This document shows, in pieces, positions 1-9,283 of a stretch of 53,381 nucleotides of DNA. Below the pieces are notes generated by a model. The model made no database searches. It had not been told where the DNA came from and saw nothing but the letters and a program-made list of their open reading frames with translations. Origin of the DNA: Clostridium sp. GTDB lineage: Bacteria > Bacillota > Clostridia > Clostridiales > Clostridiaceae. Position 1 is the stretch's first letter. Each line of letters begins with the position of its first letter. Made by a program: the position numbers and the translations under genes. The DNA is taken from contig SVCL01000052.1 in the NCBI GenBank assembly GCA_015058405.1, positions 1-53,381 on the forward strand, in the 5' to 3' direction.

Positions 1-84
1 AAAATATATTTTTACGAACCTTTATTAAAGTGCGTCAAATTTTAGATTAAAGTTTTTTAGTAACCTAAAATAGATATATTCATC

Positions 85-139
85 AAAAAAAGGAAGTGCC
101 ATTAGCAATTTTTTAAATTGCTAATGCGACACTCCCTTT
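85..139 (-). terminator. Intrinsic terminator of the lipoprotein gene
   Basis: A perfect 11-bp stem (arms 101-111 and 115-125, loop ttt) is extended by near-complementary flanks. On the minus strand it runs into a U-rich tract (complement of the A-run at 84-91). It lies just past the stop of the minus-strand lipoprotein gene. Confidence 0.8.
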
Positions 140-154
140 TCACAGCTTACATTA

Positions 155-1165
155 TTATTCATTTATACTTACAAAACTATACTCTTTTGAAGATTCCTTT
201 AATAAACTTATAGAACCTTCCTTAGTTAATTTGTAAATTTGTTCTTCTCTTTTATTTTTATCACTTTTACCTATAAAAAGAATTTCTCCTTTTTGTGTTT
301 TAGCTAGCCCCTTTTGCACATCTATTTCTTGGGGAAAATCAAATACCATTCTTTTTGATTTACCATTGCTAATCTTATATAATGCTTCATTATTCCCTTT
401 TACTTTTCCAAAGAAATAATAACTATCATCAACCTTAATTATGTCCTGAACCCACATAACATCCTTTGATAAAACATTTTCATTACTAGCATTCTTATCT
501 ATAATCTTAAGAGTTCTTTCATTATCTACAGTTTCATGTACATAAATTAAACCATTATCTAAGGTTTTCATATACTGAACTATTCCTCCAGTTAATTTAT
601 AGAACACTTCTTCTTTTTCTGTTTTTAGATTATAAATAAATATTCCATTTACTCTATCTTCACTTATTCCATAATACACAATACTATCTTCATCAAGCCA
701 ATCCATAAAAGTACTTGATATAAATACTTTAGAATTAAATGTCACTTCTTTTTTATCTTCTAAATTATATATTTTTAAATTATTAACTCCATCCTCTTCC
801 TTAAAATAGGATAGATACTTTCCCTTTGGAGATAGTTTTAAACTTATAGAATCTAATGTTACACCTTCTATTTTATTAATTTTTCCATTATTAAAAAATT
901 TATATCCCTCATTATTAACACTAATATATCTGCTTGTTTCTTTATCATATAATCCTATTACATTTTCAGATTCAATAGGATCATATTTTTCGTTTATTAA
1001 GTTGCAGTTTCTAAAATTATCATCCACCTTTTCTATTATGGCTCCACTATCTAATTTAATTGAATCCACTGCACTTTCTTCTGCCTTCCCACAAGAAATG
1101 AGAAATAAAGAATATACTATAATCCCCCCTAAAAACATATACCTTATATTTTTTAAACCCTTCAT
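155..1165 (-). CDS. Predicted lipoprotein of unknown function
   Basis: I do not recognise a family beyond a secreted lipoprotein. The start is taken at the internal ATG (protein begins MKGLKN), which has GAGGGAG about 5 nt upstream; an upstream ATG would add seven residues. The first 25 residues form a signal sequence with a basic N-terminus, a hydrophobic core and the lipobox LISC, so Cys25 should be lipidated and the protein anchored outside the membrane. The remaining 310 residues are rich in short beta-strand blocks with repeated patterns such as YLSYFKEEDG, SIVYYGISED and YYFFGKVKGN, which suggests a beta-propeller-like fold (TolB or YncE-like). That fold is an inference. The gene is monocistronic, with its own promoter and terminator. 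Confidence 0.8.
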   Translation of the reverse strand: MKGLKNIRYMFLGGIIVYSLFLISCGKAEESAVDSIKLDSGAIIEKVDDNFRNCNLINEKYDPIESENVIGLYDKETSRYISVNNEGYKFFNNGKINKIEGVTLDSISLKLSPKGKYLSYFKEEDGVNNLKIYNLEDKKEVTFNSKVFISSTFMDWLDEDSIVYYGISEDRVNGIFIYNLKTEKEEVFYKLTGGIVQYMKTLDNGLIYVHETVDNERTLKIIDKNASNENVLSKDVMWVQDIIKVDDSYYFFGKVKGNNEALYKISNGKSKRMVFDFPQEIDVQKGLAKTQKGEILFIGKSDKNKREEQIYKLTKEGSISLLKESSKEYSFVSINE

Positions 1166-1226
1166 TACATCTCCCTCTTGCTTCATTACTCCAACTAATT
1201 ATGTACTTAATTTTTACTCAATTAAC

Positions 1227-1255
1227 ATAATACTCTCAAAATCTTTCCTTTACAA
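1227..1255 (-). promoter_or_regulatory. SigA-type promoter for the lipoprotein gene
   Basis: On the minus strand TTGTAA (1250-1255) and TATTAT (1227-1232) are separated by exactly 17 bp, about 60 bp upstream of the lipoprotein start codon. Confidence 0.5.
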
Positions 1256-1291
1256 TAGAAAAAAACATTTAAATTATACTTTTCTTCTATC

Positions 1292-1320
1292 TTAACTTAA
1301 TTTTTATTTAATGTTATACT
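1292..1320 (+). promoter_or_regulatory. SigA-type promoter for rqcH
   Basis: TTAACT (1292-1297) and TATACT (1315-1320) have a 17-bp spacer and sit 28 bp before the rqcH start codon. This promoter is divergent from the lipoprotein promoter. Confidence 0.55.
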
Positions 1321-1348
1321 ATGAATTAGAGAAAGAGAGGATGATAGC

Positions 1349-3088
1349 ATGGCACTAGATGGAATTTTCTTATATAGTTTATTAAATAATATGAATGATA
1401 TATTACTAGATTCAAAAATAGATAAAATTAATCAACCTGAAAAAGATGAAGTCATTTTAACTCTAAGAAAAGATAGAAAAAATCATAAATTACTTATATC
1501 AGCTTCCTCTAAATTTCCTAGAATACATTTTACAGAGGAACCTAAAGAAAATCCATTAAAAGCCCCTATGTTTTTAATGGTACTTAGAAAATATCTTATT
1601 GGCGGAAAAATAAATAAGATTACTCAAAAAGATGGAGATAGAATAGTTATTTTTACAATTGAATCTTCAGATGAAATGGGATTCAACAGTACATATTCTT
1701 TAATTGTAGAAATAATGGGTAGACACTCTAATATAACTCTTGTGCGTGATAGAGATAATAAAGTTATGGAATCTATAAAACATATAACACCTGATATAAA
1801 TAGCTATAGAGTATTATATCCAGGAGTAGAATATGTATATCCTCCAGCTTCTACAAAACTAAATCCAATGAATTTTACAGAAGAAGATTTTATTAATTTT
1901 ATTAAAGAAAATGAACTTGAACTTAATGATTCCTTTTTCTTTAAAACTTTCACTGGTATTTCAAAACCTGTATCTAAAGAGCTACATAATAAATGTTTAG
2001 AAAAATCACTTTCACTTGATAATGAAAAAGAACTTTATACTTCATTAAAAAGCTTCTTTGAACATCTTTTAGAACATACAGATTATTTAATTTATAAAGA
2101 TAACAATGGAATCTACAAAGACTTCTATTGTTATAAATTTGATCATGCTTTTGGAGACTTAAGCTACATTTCTTATGATTCTCCTTCAACTATGCTTGAT
2201 CACTTCTTCTATATGAAAGACAAGCAAGAAAGACTTTCGAGCAGATCAACTAACTTACAGAAATTAATTAATACAAATATTGAAAGATGTAAGAAAAAAT
2301 CTAAAATCTTAAACGAAAACATTAAAGAAGGTCAAACTAAGGAAAAATATAAAATCAAAGGTGATTTATTAACTTCTTATATATATTCAATTAAGCAAGG
2401 TGATACAGAAACCACTTTACTTAACTTCTATTCTGAAGAAGAAGAATACTTAACTATATCACTAGATCCAAACAAGAGTCCTTCACAAAATGTTCAAGCT
2501 TACTATAAGAAATATAATAAGTTAAAGAAATCTGAAGAATGGGCTATAGAACAACTTAAAAAGAATGATGAAGAGTTAGAATACTTAAATTCAGTTTTAA
2601 CTAATATTCATAATGTTGATTCTTATAATGAAATAGATCAAATTAAGGCTGAGCTTATTGAAACTGGGTATATTAAATTCAAGGCCCAAAAGAAAGGTAC
2701 TAAAAAAGTAAAGGCTGACAAACCTCTACACTTTATATCTTCTAAAGGTTTTGATATATATATTGGTAAAAACAATATTCAAAATGATTATTTAAGCTTA
2801 AAGTTTGCTCATAAAAATGATATATGGCTTCATACAAAAGATATACCAGGATCTCACGTAATTATTAAGGGAACAGACATAGATGATCTTACTATTTCTG
2901 AAGCAGCCATAATTGCAGCTCATTATAGTAAAGGAAAAGAAAACTCTAAAGTTCCTGTAGATTATACAGAAGTTAAAAACCTAAGAAAACCTAATGGAGC
3001 TAAACCTGGAATGGTTATATATTATACTAATAAAACAATTTATGCAGATCCATTTAAATTTGATTCATTAGAAATTGAAAAGAAATAA
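1349..3088 (+). CDS. rqcH: RqcH / Rqc2-type NFACT protein (ribosome quality control)
   Basis: The 579-residue protein is a bacterial NFACT protein, often annotated as fibronectin-binding protein (FbpA/YloA). The family recognises stalled 50S subunits carrying peptidyl-tRNA and adds C-terminal alanine tails that mark nascent chains for degradation. The N-terminal NFACT-N domain has the block EIMGRHSN near residue 125. A charged coiled-coil hairpin follows at roughly 290-430. The NFACT-R domain near residues 455-560 contains DIWLHTKDIPGSHVII, the most conserved part of the family. The length is normal. ATG is preceded by AGAGAGG about 8 nt upstream. The gene stands alone with its own promoter and terminator. 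Surface adhesion is an older alternative annotation; the domain layout favours the ribosome role. Confidence 0.93.
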   Translation: MALDGIFLYSLLNNMNDILLDSKIDKINQPEKDEVILTLRKDRKNHKLLISASSKFPRIHFTEEPKENPLKAPMFLMVLRKYLIGGKINKITQKDGDRIVIFTIESSDEMGFNSTYSLIVEIMGRHSNITLVRDRDNKVMESIKHITPDINSYRVLYPGVEYVYPPASTKLNPMNFTEEDFINFIKENELELNDSFFFKTFTGISKPVSKELHNKCLEKSLSLDNEKELYTSLKSFFEHLLEHTDYLIYKDNNGIYKDFYCYKFDHAFGDLSYISYDSPSTMLDHFFYMKDKQERLSSRSTNLQKLINTNIERCKKKSKILNENIKEGQTKEKYKIKGDLLTSYIYSIKQGDTETTLLNFYSEEEEYLTISLDPNKSPSQNVQAYYKKYNKLKKSEEWAIEQLKKNDEELEYLNSVLTNIHNVDSYNEIDQIKAELIETGYIKFKAQKKGTKKVKADKPLHFISSKGFDIYIGKNNIQNDYLSLKFAHKNDIWLHTKDIPGSHVIIKGTDIDDLTISEAAIIAAHYSKGKENSKVPVDYTEVKNLRKPNGAKPGMVIYYTNKTIYADPFKFDSLEIEKK

Positions 3089-3118
3089 TTTAACACTAGA
3101 GATGTTATAATAGTAAAA

Positions 3119-3177
3119 AGATAAAATAATTAGCTACATATAAACTGTTGATTTCGCTAATTATTTTATCTTTTTTT
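3119..3177 (+). terminator. Intrinsic terminator of rqcH
   Basis: A perfect 16-bp stem (3119-3134 with 3156-3171) is followed on the plus strand by a run of seven T, 30 bp after the rqcH stop. Confidence 0.9.
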
Positions 3178-3227
3178 CATAGCATTCTTTATATAAGTAT
3201 TTTTGATATATCACTTTTAAAATTTAT

Positions 3228-3599
3228 TTAATAAAATAATTCTAATATATTTGTTATCTCCTTTGTAGTTAAATCTCTTCCTTTTGCAATTTTAGCCAAA
3301 GCTATATCTTGTCTAGCTTTAACTAAATTACTTTCATTTATCCATCTTCCAGTCAAATTATAATATTCTATTACTCCATTATCATTTAATGTTTCATTTC
3401 CATCATTTATAGCTCTTATATTTGGATAATATTTTAATGCAGAGTCAACTGAATTTATTATACTATTTTTTCTTTCATCAACTTTTCTGCTTTATCACTA
3501 GTTACTTCTTGGTATGTTGTCCCTTGAGTGCTAGACCATACATTTAATCGTTCTAAATTCACATTAAAAGGCGTAACTATCGCAAGTAATAACAAACAT
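3228..3599 (-). pseudogene. Small secreted-protein gene broken by frameshifts
   Basis: Three minus-strand frames join into one plausible product. An ATG at 3597-3599 with AAGAAAGG upstream opens a frame that closes after 11 codons. A second frame continues as a hydrophobic signal-like stretch (CLLLLAIVTPF) and then NVWSSTQGTTYQEVTSDKAE before it stops. A third frame, open from about 3470, encodes SALKYYPNIRAINDGNETL and then NLTGRWINESNLVKARQDIA, ending at a TAA at 3228-3230. Together they suggest a secreted protein of about 120 residues. I do not recognise the family. The remnant begins about 20 bp after the methyltransferase stop, so it was probably last in the rluD operon. A sequencing indel in the A-rich tract could explain one break but not both. 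Confidence 0.6.
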
Positions 3600-3621
3600 T
3601 TAATAAATCCTTTCTTAAATA

Positions 3622-4791
3622 TTAAGAATTTCTAATAATTTCTTGTATTACAGTATCTCCATGTCCCTTTATTGTTGTATTATCAAAATATTGATAGTAG
3701 TAACACTTTAACTTACCATTATAAAGCTTTCTATTCTTAGTAGCTTTTCTTGCAAAAGGTCTTTCAAAGCCTTCATAAGATGTAAGTATATTAAAGTCCC
3801 AGTTTGGATATTCTTTTTTGTATCTACCAAAGATTTCGTATAACTTTTCTACTTCTCTCTTATCACTTAATCTTTCTCCATAAGGTGGATTAGTAAGAAT
3901 AAATCCTTCTTTATTACTATTTTCAAATTTCTTAAAATCTCTATGATTAAATTCTATGCAGTCACTTACTCCTGCTTTAAATGCATTATTTTCAGCTGTT
4001 CTTAAAACCCAAGTATCTATATCATATCCCTTAAGTTTTATATTTTTTCTCTTTTCAGCTCTTCTTGCGCCTTCTCTAACTTGTTTAAATATATAATCTG
4101 GAATATTAGGCCATGTCTCACAAACAAACTCCCTATTTACACCTGGAGCTATATTTTGCATTATCATAGCTGCTTCTATTAAAATAGTACCTGAACCACA
4201 GAAAGGATCTATAAGCTCATAATTTTCTTGCCATCTTGATAATAGAACCATAGCTGCTGCTAATGTTTCCTTTAATGGAGCAGCACCTGAGTTTTCTCTA
4301 TATCCTCTTTTATGTAATCCTGAACCTGATGTATCTATAGTTAATGTAACTTTATCCTTTAATATAGCTACTTCTATCTTATATACTGGTCCATCTTCAT
4401 TAAATTTTGTAATATCATAAGCTTCACTCATATGAGTTATAATAGCTTTCTTAACTATTGATTGACAATCAGGAACACTATGTAAAGTTGATTTTACTGA
4501 TTTTCCTACAACGTGCATTTTTCCGTTTCTAGGTATAATCTTACTCCAATTAACCTTTTTAGTTCCTTGAAATAACTCCTCAAATGTTCTAGCCTCAAAT
4601 TCAGCCATCTTTATTAAAACTCTATCAGCTGTTCTAAGATGAATATTAGCAATAGCTATATCCATTTCATCCCCACTAAAAAATACCTTACTAGTTTCAG
4701 TTTTTACATCATCATAGCCTAAAGCTCTCAATTCTTTTGCTGTTATTCCCTCTAACCCAAAAGTTGTAGTGGCAATTAAATTATATTCCAT
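3622..4791 (-). CDS. THUMP-domain class I RNA methyltransferase (RlmL-like)
   Basis: The 389-residue protein should methylate a guanine N2 in 23S rRNA, using S-adenosylmethionine. The N-terminal ferredoxin-like/THUMP part (residues 1-155) is followed by a Rossmann methyltransferase fold. It shows the AdoMet-binding motif DPFCGSGT near residue 195 and the N6/N2-methyltransferase motif NPPYGERL near residue 303. The length matches the short Firmicute YpsC form, which lacks the RlmK half found in enterobacterial RlmKL. It starts 16 nt after the pyrR stop with GGAGG in front of the ATG, so it is probably co-transcribed with rluD and pyrR. The exact target base cannot be read from the sequence. 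Confidence 0.9.
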   Translation of the reverse strand: MEYNLIATTTFGLEGITAKELRALGYDDVKTETSKVFFSGDEMDIAIANIHLRTADRVLIKMAEFEARTFEELFQGTKKVNWSKIIPRNGKMHVVGKSVKSTLHSVPDCQSIVKKAIITHMSEAYDITKFNEDGPVYKIEVAILKDKVTLTIDTSGSGLHKRGYRENSGAAPLKETLAAAMVLLSRWQENYELIDPFCGSGTILIEAAMIMQNIAPGVNREFVCETWPNIPDYIFKQVREGARRAEKRKNIKLKGYDIDTWVLRTAENNAFKAGVSDCIEFNHRDFKKFENSNKEGFILTNPPYGERLSDKREVEKLYEIFGRYKKEYPNWDFNILTSYEGFERPFARKATKNRKLYNGKLKCYYYQYFDNTTIKGHGDTVIQEIIRNS

Positions 4792-4807
4792 TGTTTCCTC
4801 CTAAATT

Positions 4808-5356
<549 letters not shown>

Positions 5357-6274
5357 CTAAATCATTTCTTTTTCTAACTTATCTAATAATTCTTTAAAAT
5401 ACTTTGGCAGCTCAGAAGTAAACTCCATATATTTCTTTGTTGAAGGGTGTATAAAGCCTAAAGTTTTAGCATGCAGCATCTGACCTTCTAATTTATACTT
5501 TTGTTTTTTAAAGCCATATAGAGGATCTCCTACTAACGGATGCCCTATAGATGCCATATGAACTCTAATTTGATGAGTCCTTCCTGTTTCTAGTACGCAC
5601 TTTATTAAAGTAGTACTATTAAATCTTTCTAAAACTTCATAATGAGTTACTGCTCTTCTACCATCTGGAACAATACCTATCTTTAATCTATCTTTTTTAT
5701 TTCTTCCTAAAGGTTTATCAATAACACCTGTATCTTCTTTAATTCTTCCTTCTACTAACGCAAAATATTCACGCTTCATTGAATGATCTCTTAATTGGTC
5801 TGATAAAAAATTATGAGCTTTATCATTTTTGGCTACTACTAAAATTCCTGTAGTATCCTTATCTATTCTATGAACTATTCCTGGTCTAATTACTCCATTT
5901 ATACTTGATAAATCTGTGCAATAATGCAATAAAGCATTAACTAAAGTACCACTATAATTTCCTGGAGCAGGATGAACAACCATTCCTTGTGGCTTATTTA
6001 CTACTATTACATCCTTATCTTCATAAACTATATCTAAAGGTATATCTTCAGCTTCAACTTTTAATTCTAAAGGCTCTGGTAAAGTAACTACAATTTCATC
6101 AAAATTTTTTAATTTATAATTACTTTTTATAATTTTATTATTAACTAATACGTTTCCTTTTTCTATTAAGCCTTGCAAATAAGATCTTGATTGCCCCTCA
6201 AATGCACTTGAAAGGTATTTGTCAATTCTTTGTCCTTCAAAATTTTCATCTATATTAAAAATAGTCTCTTCCAT
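5357..6274 (-). CDS. RluD/YlyB-type 23S rRNA pseudouridine synthase
   Basis: The 305-residue protein has an N-terminal S4 RNA-binding domain (residues 14-75, including GQRIDKYLSS) and an RluA/RluD catalytic domain. The motif HRIDKDTTGILVVAKND near residue 136 contains the catalytic aspartate. The conserved RTHQIRVHMASIGHPLVGD follows near residue 233. The family isomerises uridines in large-subunit rRNA. It is first of a three-gene operon and has a clean promoter about 30-60 bp upstream. The precise target uridines cannot be told from sequence alone. Confidence 0.92.
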   Translation of the reverse strand: MEETIFNIDENFEGQRIDKYLSSAFEGQSRSYLQGLIEKGNVLVNNKIIKSNYKLKNFDEIVVTLPEPLELKVEAEDIPLDIVYEDKDVIVVNKPQGMVVHPAPGNYSGTLVNALLHYCTDLSSINGVIRPGIVHRIDKDTTGILVVAKNDKAHNFLSDQLRDHSMKREYFALVEGRIKEDTGVIDKPLGRNKKDRLKIGIVPDGRRAVTHYEVLERFNSTTLIKCVLETGRTHQIRVHMASIGHPLVGDPLYGFKKQKYKLEGQMLHAKTLGFIHPSTKKYMEFTSELPKYFKELLDKLEKEMI

Positions 6275-6306
6275 TTTATGTACACCTCATCATTGTATTC
6301 TTTAAC

Positions 6307-6335
6307 ATTATAATATAACCTTTAGTAATTCTCAA
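6307..6335 (-). promoter_or_regulatory. SigA-type promoter for the rluD-pyrR operon
   Basis: On the minus strand TTGAGA (6330-6335) and a perfect TATAAT (6307-6312) are separated by 17 bp. This is one of the best promoters in the window. Confidence 0.7.
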
Positions 6336-6344
6336 TTTAAAATG

Positions 6345-6384
6345 CAAAAAAAGCAACCTTTATAACATACAAAGGTTGCTTTTA
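6345..6384 (-). terminator. Intrinsic terminator at the end of the division block (after divIVA)
   Basis: The 11-bp stem formed by 6351-6361 and 6371-6381 is followed on the minus strand by a T-run (complement of the A-run 6346-6352). It lies 15 bp past the divIVA stop. Confidence 0.85.
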
Positions 6385-6398
6385 TAATATATATATAT

Positions 6399-6992
6399 CT
6401 ATTCGTCATCATCTGATGAAGCGAAAAAGCTTTTAATTTCATCAATATTTTCTTCTACTTCAGCTAACTCTTCTTCAGCAAAAGTAATTTCCTTTTCATC
6501 AATACTTTCTTCTACTGGTGAAGATATTCCGTAGCTCTTATTTAAATCTTTTTCTAAATCTTCAAAAGTATCTAATTGAGTAGTTATAAAGCTTCTAAAT
6601 TTTGCTCTAAATTTAACAAATTCTTGTTTAGCTTTTTCATATTCTGCATTTATTTCTACTACATCACTATGAGCCTTATCTAATATTTTTTGTGCTGTTT
6701 CATTAGCATTCTTTATAATCATTTCTGCTTCTTTTTGTGAAGAAATCTTTGCTTGTTCTGCTGCATTTTGTGCTAATACTAATGTATTTTGAATAGTAGT
6801 TTCTATCTTAGAATAATGTTCTACTTTATCTGTTACTGCTGAAAGTTTTTCTTTTAATCTTGTATTATCTTTATATAATTCTTCATAACTTTCAACTACT
6901 TCATCTAAAAATTCATCAACTTCTTCAGGAGAATATCCCCTTATTCCTCTTTTAAACTCTTTATTGTTTATATCCATTGGTGTCAGTTTCAT
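6399..6992 (-). CDS. divIVA: DivIVA polar/septal scaffold protein
   Basis: This coiled-coil protein binds negatively curved membrane at septa and poles and recruits division or sporulation partners. The N-terminal lipid-binding module reads MKLTPMDINNKEF, followed by GIRGYSPEEVDEFLDEV, as in the family. Heptad-rich coiled coil runs from about residue 30 to 155, then an acidic tail. The start is the ATG at 6990-6992 with AGAGGTG upstream; the GTG three codons earlier lies inside that ribosome site. It is last in the yggS-sepF-ylmG-ylmH-divIVA segment, the same order as in Bacillus, and is followed by a strong terminator. Confidence 0.95.
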   Translation of the reverse strand: MKLTPMDINNKEFKRGIRGYSPEEVDEFLDEVVESYEELYKDNTRLKEKLSAVTDKVEHYSKIETTIQNTLVLAQNAAEQAKISSQKEAEMIIKNANETAQKILDKAHSDVVEINAEYEKAKQEFVKFRAKFRSFITTQLDTFEDLEKDLNKSYGISSPVEESIDEKEITFAEEELAEVEENIDEIKSFFASSDDDE

Positions 6993-7006
6993 GTTAATCA
7001 CCTCTA

Positions 7007-7780
7007 TTATGTATATTTTTTTATTATAACTTTAAATTTACCACTTTTACTATTACCTACTACGTCTCCTAATAAATACTTACCTAAACCACGTATGGTA
7101 ATTCTCTCTCCAGATTGTACTTGAAAGGATTTTTCTCTAATACATATATAGTCTACTAATACCTTTCCTTCTTCAATCATATTTTGAGCTTTTCCTCTAG
7201 CTACTTTAGCAAGTTTTGCTACAATAGAATCTAATCTAAGTCCTTGAACTAAAATAACTGTCTCCGTAAATTCAACCTTCGGAAGAACAAAATCTTCTGT
7301 TAATATCTCAACTTTACAAGGTGATTTACCTATAGATTTTAAATTACTTAATATGAACTCAGCGATTTCTTCACAAACTGGAACATAGCAACAATTATCT
7401 TTAACTAATAAATCTCCTAATTTGCTTCTTTTTATCCCTAAAGCCAGTAATGATCCTAAAAAATTTCTATGTCCTTCATTACTAAATTTCGAATTATTAG
7501 TTATTTTAATAACTTTATATGGATATGGAATATCATAATTGTTATTAAAAGAAATCATGCGTCTTTCTGCCTCATCAAAACACCCGCAAGATTCCACTTT
7601 ACAATACCCACTATTAATATTCTTCTCAAAAAATCTCCATATATTAGGCGTATAAAAATCTTTACCGAAGAGAGGAATCTCTCTCTCTTCGGCTAATCTA
7701 TATTTTTCATATAAATTTAATACTTCATCTAACTCTTCATCTACAAAGTATTTCTTTAATTCTTTTTTTTCCATATTCAT
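7007..7780 (-). CDS. ylmH: YlmH S4-domain RNA-binding protein
   Basis: The 257-residue protein matches the YlmH family of the Firmicute division cluster. The C-terminal S4 domain at about residues 180-245 contains GLRLDSIVAKLAKVARGKAQ and VLVDY. Bacillus YlmH has been implicated in ribosome-associated quality control alongside RqcH, whose homologue also occurs in this window. No clear Shine-Dalgarno sequence precedes the ATG, which starts one base after the ylmG stop, so translation is probably coupled to ylmG. Confidence 0.9.
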   Translation of the reverse strand: MNMEKKELKKYFVDEELDEVLNLYEKYRLAEEREIPLFGKDFYTPNIWRFFEKNINSGYCKVESCGCFDEAERRMISFNNNYDIPYPYKVIKITNNSKFSNEGHRNFLGSLLALGIKRSKLGDLLVKDNCCYVPVCEEIAEFILSNLKSIGKSPCKVEILTEDFVLPKVEFTETVILVQGLRLDSIVAKLAKVARGKAQNMIEEGKVLVDYICIREKSFQVQSGERITIRGLGKYLLGDVVGNSKSGKFKVIIKKYT

Positions 7781-7781
7781 T

Positions 7782-8036
7782 CTATATCATATAGATTATT
7801 TTTTCAATTATCTCTAAGGTAACAAAAGCTAATATAGGCGATATATCAATCATACTGTTACCTATAAATCTATACTGCAACTTTCTAAAGGGTTCTAATA
7901 TTGGTCCTGTAATTCTTCTGAGTGTACTCATTATCTCATTATTATAATCTTGTATAACCCAAGATAATATACATTCTATAAAAATTAGTAATTCAATAAC
8001 TCTAATAAATGTTATTAAAAGCCTCATTATTCCCAT
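7782..8036 (-). CDS. ylmG: YlmG / YggT-family small membrane protein
   Basis: This 84-residue protein has two hydrophobic segments (residues 5-27 and 62-84), separated by the conserved block DYNNEIMSTLRRITGPILEPFRKL, which is typical of YggT. The family is linked to envelope and division organisation, though its mechanism is unclear. The position between sepF and ylmH is the standard Firmicute arrangement. Confidence 0.9.
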   Translation of the reverse strand: MGIMRLLITFIRVIELLIFIECILSWVIQDYNNEIMSTLRRITGPILEPFRKLQYRFIGNSMIDISPILAFVTLEIIEKIIYMI

Positions 8037-8049
8037 AAATAATTCCTAC

Positions 8050-8508
8050 TTACTTCCATGTAAATACTGCTTTAGAACTTAATTCGTTTTTTAATTCATT
8101 TGTAACTTCTACATTAGAAGGAGCTAACATATATACACCTTTTTCTATTTGTTGAAGTTCTCCACCTAATGAATAACAAGAACCACTAATAAAATCTAAA
8201 AGTCTTTGTGCTATTTTATTTTCTAGAGATGTAGTGTTTACCACTACTATTTTTCTTGATTTTAATGCATCACTTATTTCAGTAGCATCTTCATAAGCAG
8301 TTGGCTTAGTAATAATAACCTTTGCTGTTGCTGTAGTATGAATATTTACAACCTTATTATTTTTTTTGTTATTTTGAATAACAGGTTCAACTATTTCACT
8401 TTCTTCTTCTTCTGATTCTACATCATCAAAGTCTTCATAATCATCATATTCATCCTCTAATTCATCGAATCCTAAAAACGCCTTTACCTTTGTCATTACA
8501 TTACTCAC
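8050..8508 (-). CDS. sepF: SepF cell division protein
   Basis: SepF polymerises on the membrane and bundles FtsZ filaments. The protein has a short membrane-binding N-terminus ([14 protein letters not shown]), an acidic linker at about 16-45, and the conserved SepF core from about 65 on, ending near [19 protein letters not shown] and [11 protein letters not shown]. The start is a GTG at 8506-8508 with AAGGAGG eight bases upstream, giving 152 residues. An ATG upstream would add 17 residues that do not fit the family. The GTG overlaps the yggS stop (GTGAGTAA), which indicates translational coupling. Confidence 0.95.
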   Translation of the reverse strand: MSNVMTKVKAFLGFDELEDEYDDYEDFDDVESEEEESEIVEPVIQNNKKNNKVVNIHTTATAKVIITKPTAYEDATEISDALKSRKIVVVNTTSLENKIAQRLLDFISGSCYSLGGELQQIEKGVYMLAPSNVEVTNELKNELSSKAVFTWK

Positions 8509-9181
8509 TATAATTTCCTCCTTGAATATAATCTCTTTTCCCAAATATACCTTCGCCAATTCTAACTAGATTAGACCCTTCCTCAATTGCAATCTTATAG
8601 TCATGAGTCATCCCCATTGAAAGAATTTCCATGGTTATATTTTTGAACTTATTGTTTTTTAAATCATCAAATATTTTTTTTGTTTCTTTAAAATATTTTC
8701 GATTGCTTTCATCGTCCCCTTTAGGAATAATAACCATTATCCCCTTTACCTTTACATATTTGCAGTTTTCAATCTTCTCTATTATATCATTTAATTCCTC
8801 TAATAGAATACCACTTTTACTTTCTTCTCTTCCTATGTTTATTTGTATAAGAACATTGGCTACTAAATCTGCTTTACTATATTCCTTTTCAATCTTCTCT
8901 AAAAGCTTAACACTAGATAAAGAGTGAATTAAATATACTTTTCCCACTATATATTTAACTTTATTAGTTTGCAACTTACCTATAAGGTGCCATCTAACAT
9001 CCTTATGAAAAAGTTCTTCCTTTTTCATAATTTCTTGAACCTTATTTTCACCAAAATCTCTTATTCCAGAATTATATGCTTCTTCCATATCTTCTAAAGG
9101 CTTTGTTTTAGAAACAGCTAGCAACTTTACGCCTTTAGGTATTTCATTTACTATTTTATTTATATTATCACTAATACTCAC
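8501..9181 (-). CDS. yggS: YggS/PLPBP pyridoxal-phosphate homeostasis protein
   Basis: The 226-residue single-domain PLP protein has the alanine-racemase N-terminal barrel fold. The PLP lysine is in LLAVSKTKP near residue 25. The other signatures are [23 protein letters not shown] and [28 protein letters not shown]. The family buffers free PLP and influences amino-acid pools, and no enzymatic reaction is established. I chose the GTG start at 9179-9181 because AAAGGGGG lies at correct distance. It heads the yggS-sepF-ylmG-ylmH-divIVA segment, as in many Gram-positives. Confidence 0.93.
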   Translation of the reverse strand: MSISDNINKIVNEIPKGVKLLAVSKTKPLEDMEEAYNSGIRDFGENKVQEIMKKEELFHKDVRWHLIGKLQTNKVKYIVGKVYLIHSLSSVKLLEKIEKEYSKADLVANVLIQINIGREESKSGILLEELNDIIEKIENCKYVKVKGIMVIIPKGDDESNRKYFKETKKIFDDLKNNKFKNITMEILSMGMTHDYKIAIEEGSNLVRIGEGIFGKRDYIQGGNYSE

Positions 9182-9283
9182 AATAGTGCCCCCTTTATAG
9201 ATATAAGTAACCACTTCATAAATATATTCTGCACAAAAGCTAATTTTCCTTTATTTTTTTAAAGTAAAATTATTTCATATTTA

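Noticed and set aside
1..84. Sequence before the first terminator
   Set aside because: AT-rich, too short at the window edge, and no feature recognised.
1002..1295. Plus-strand open frame opposite the lipoprotein gene
   Set aside because: It is antisense to a gene with signal peptide and ribosome site, and has no ribosome site or coding pattern of its own. The same reasoning removed the other antisense frames, for example 19865-20347, 29038-29403, 35889-36335, 36901-37335 and 47253-47603.
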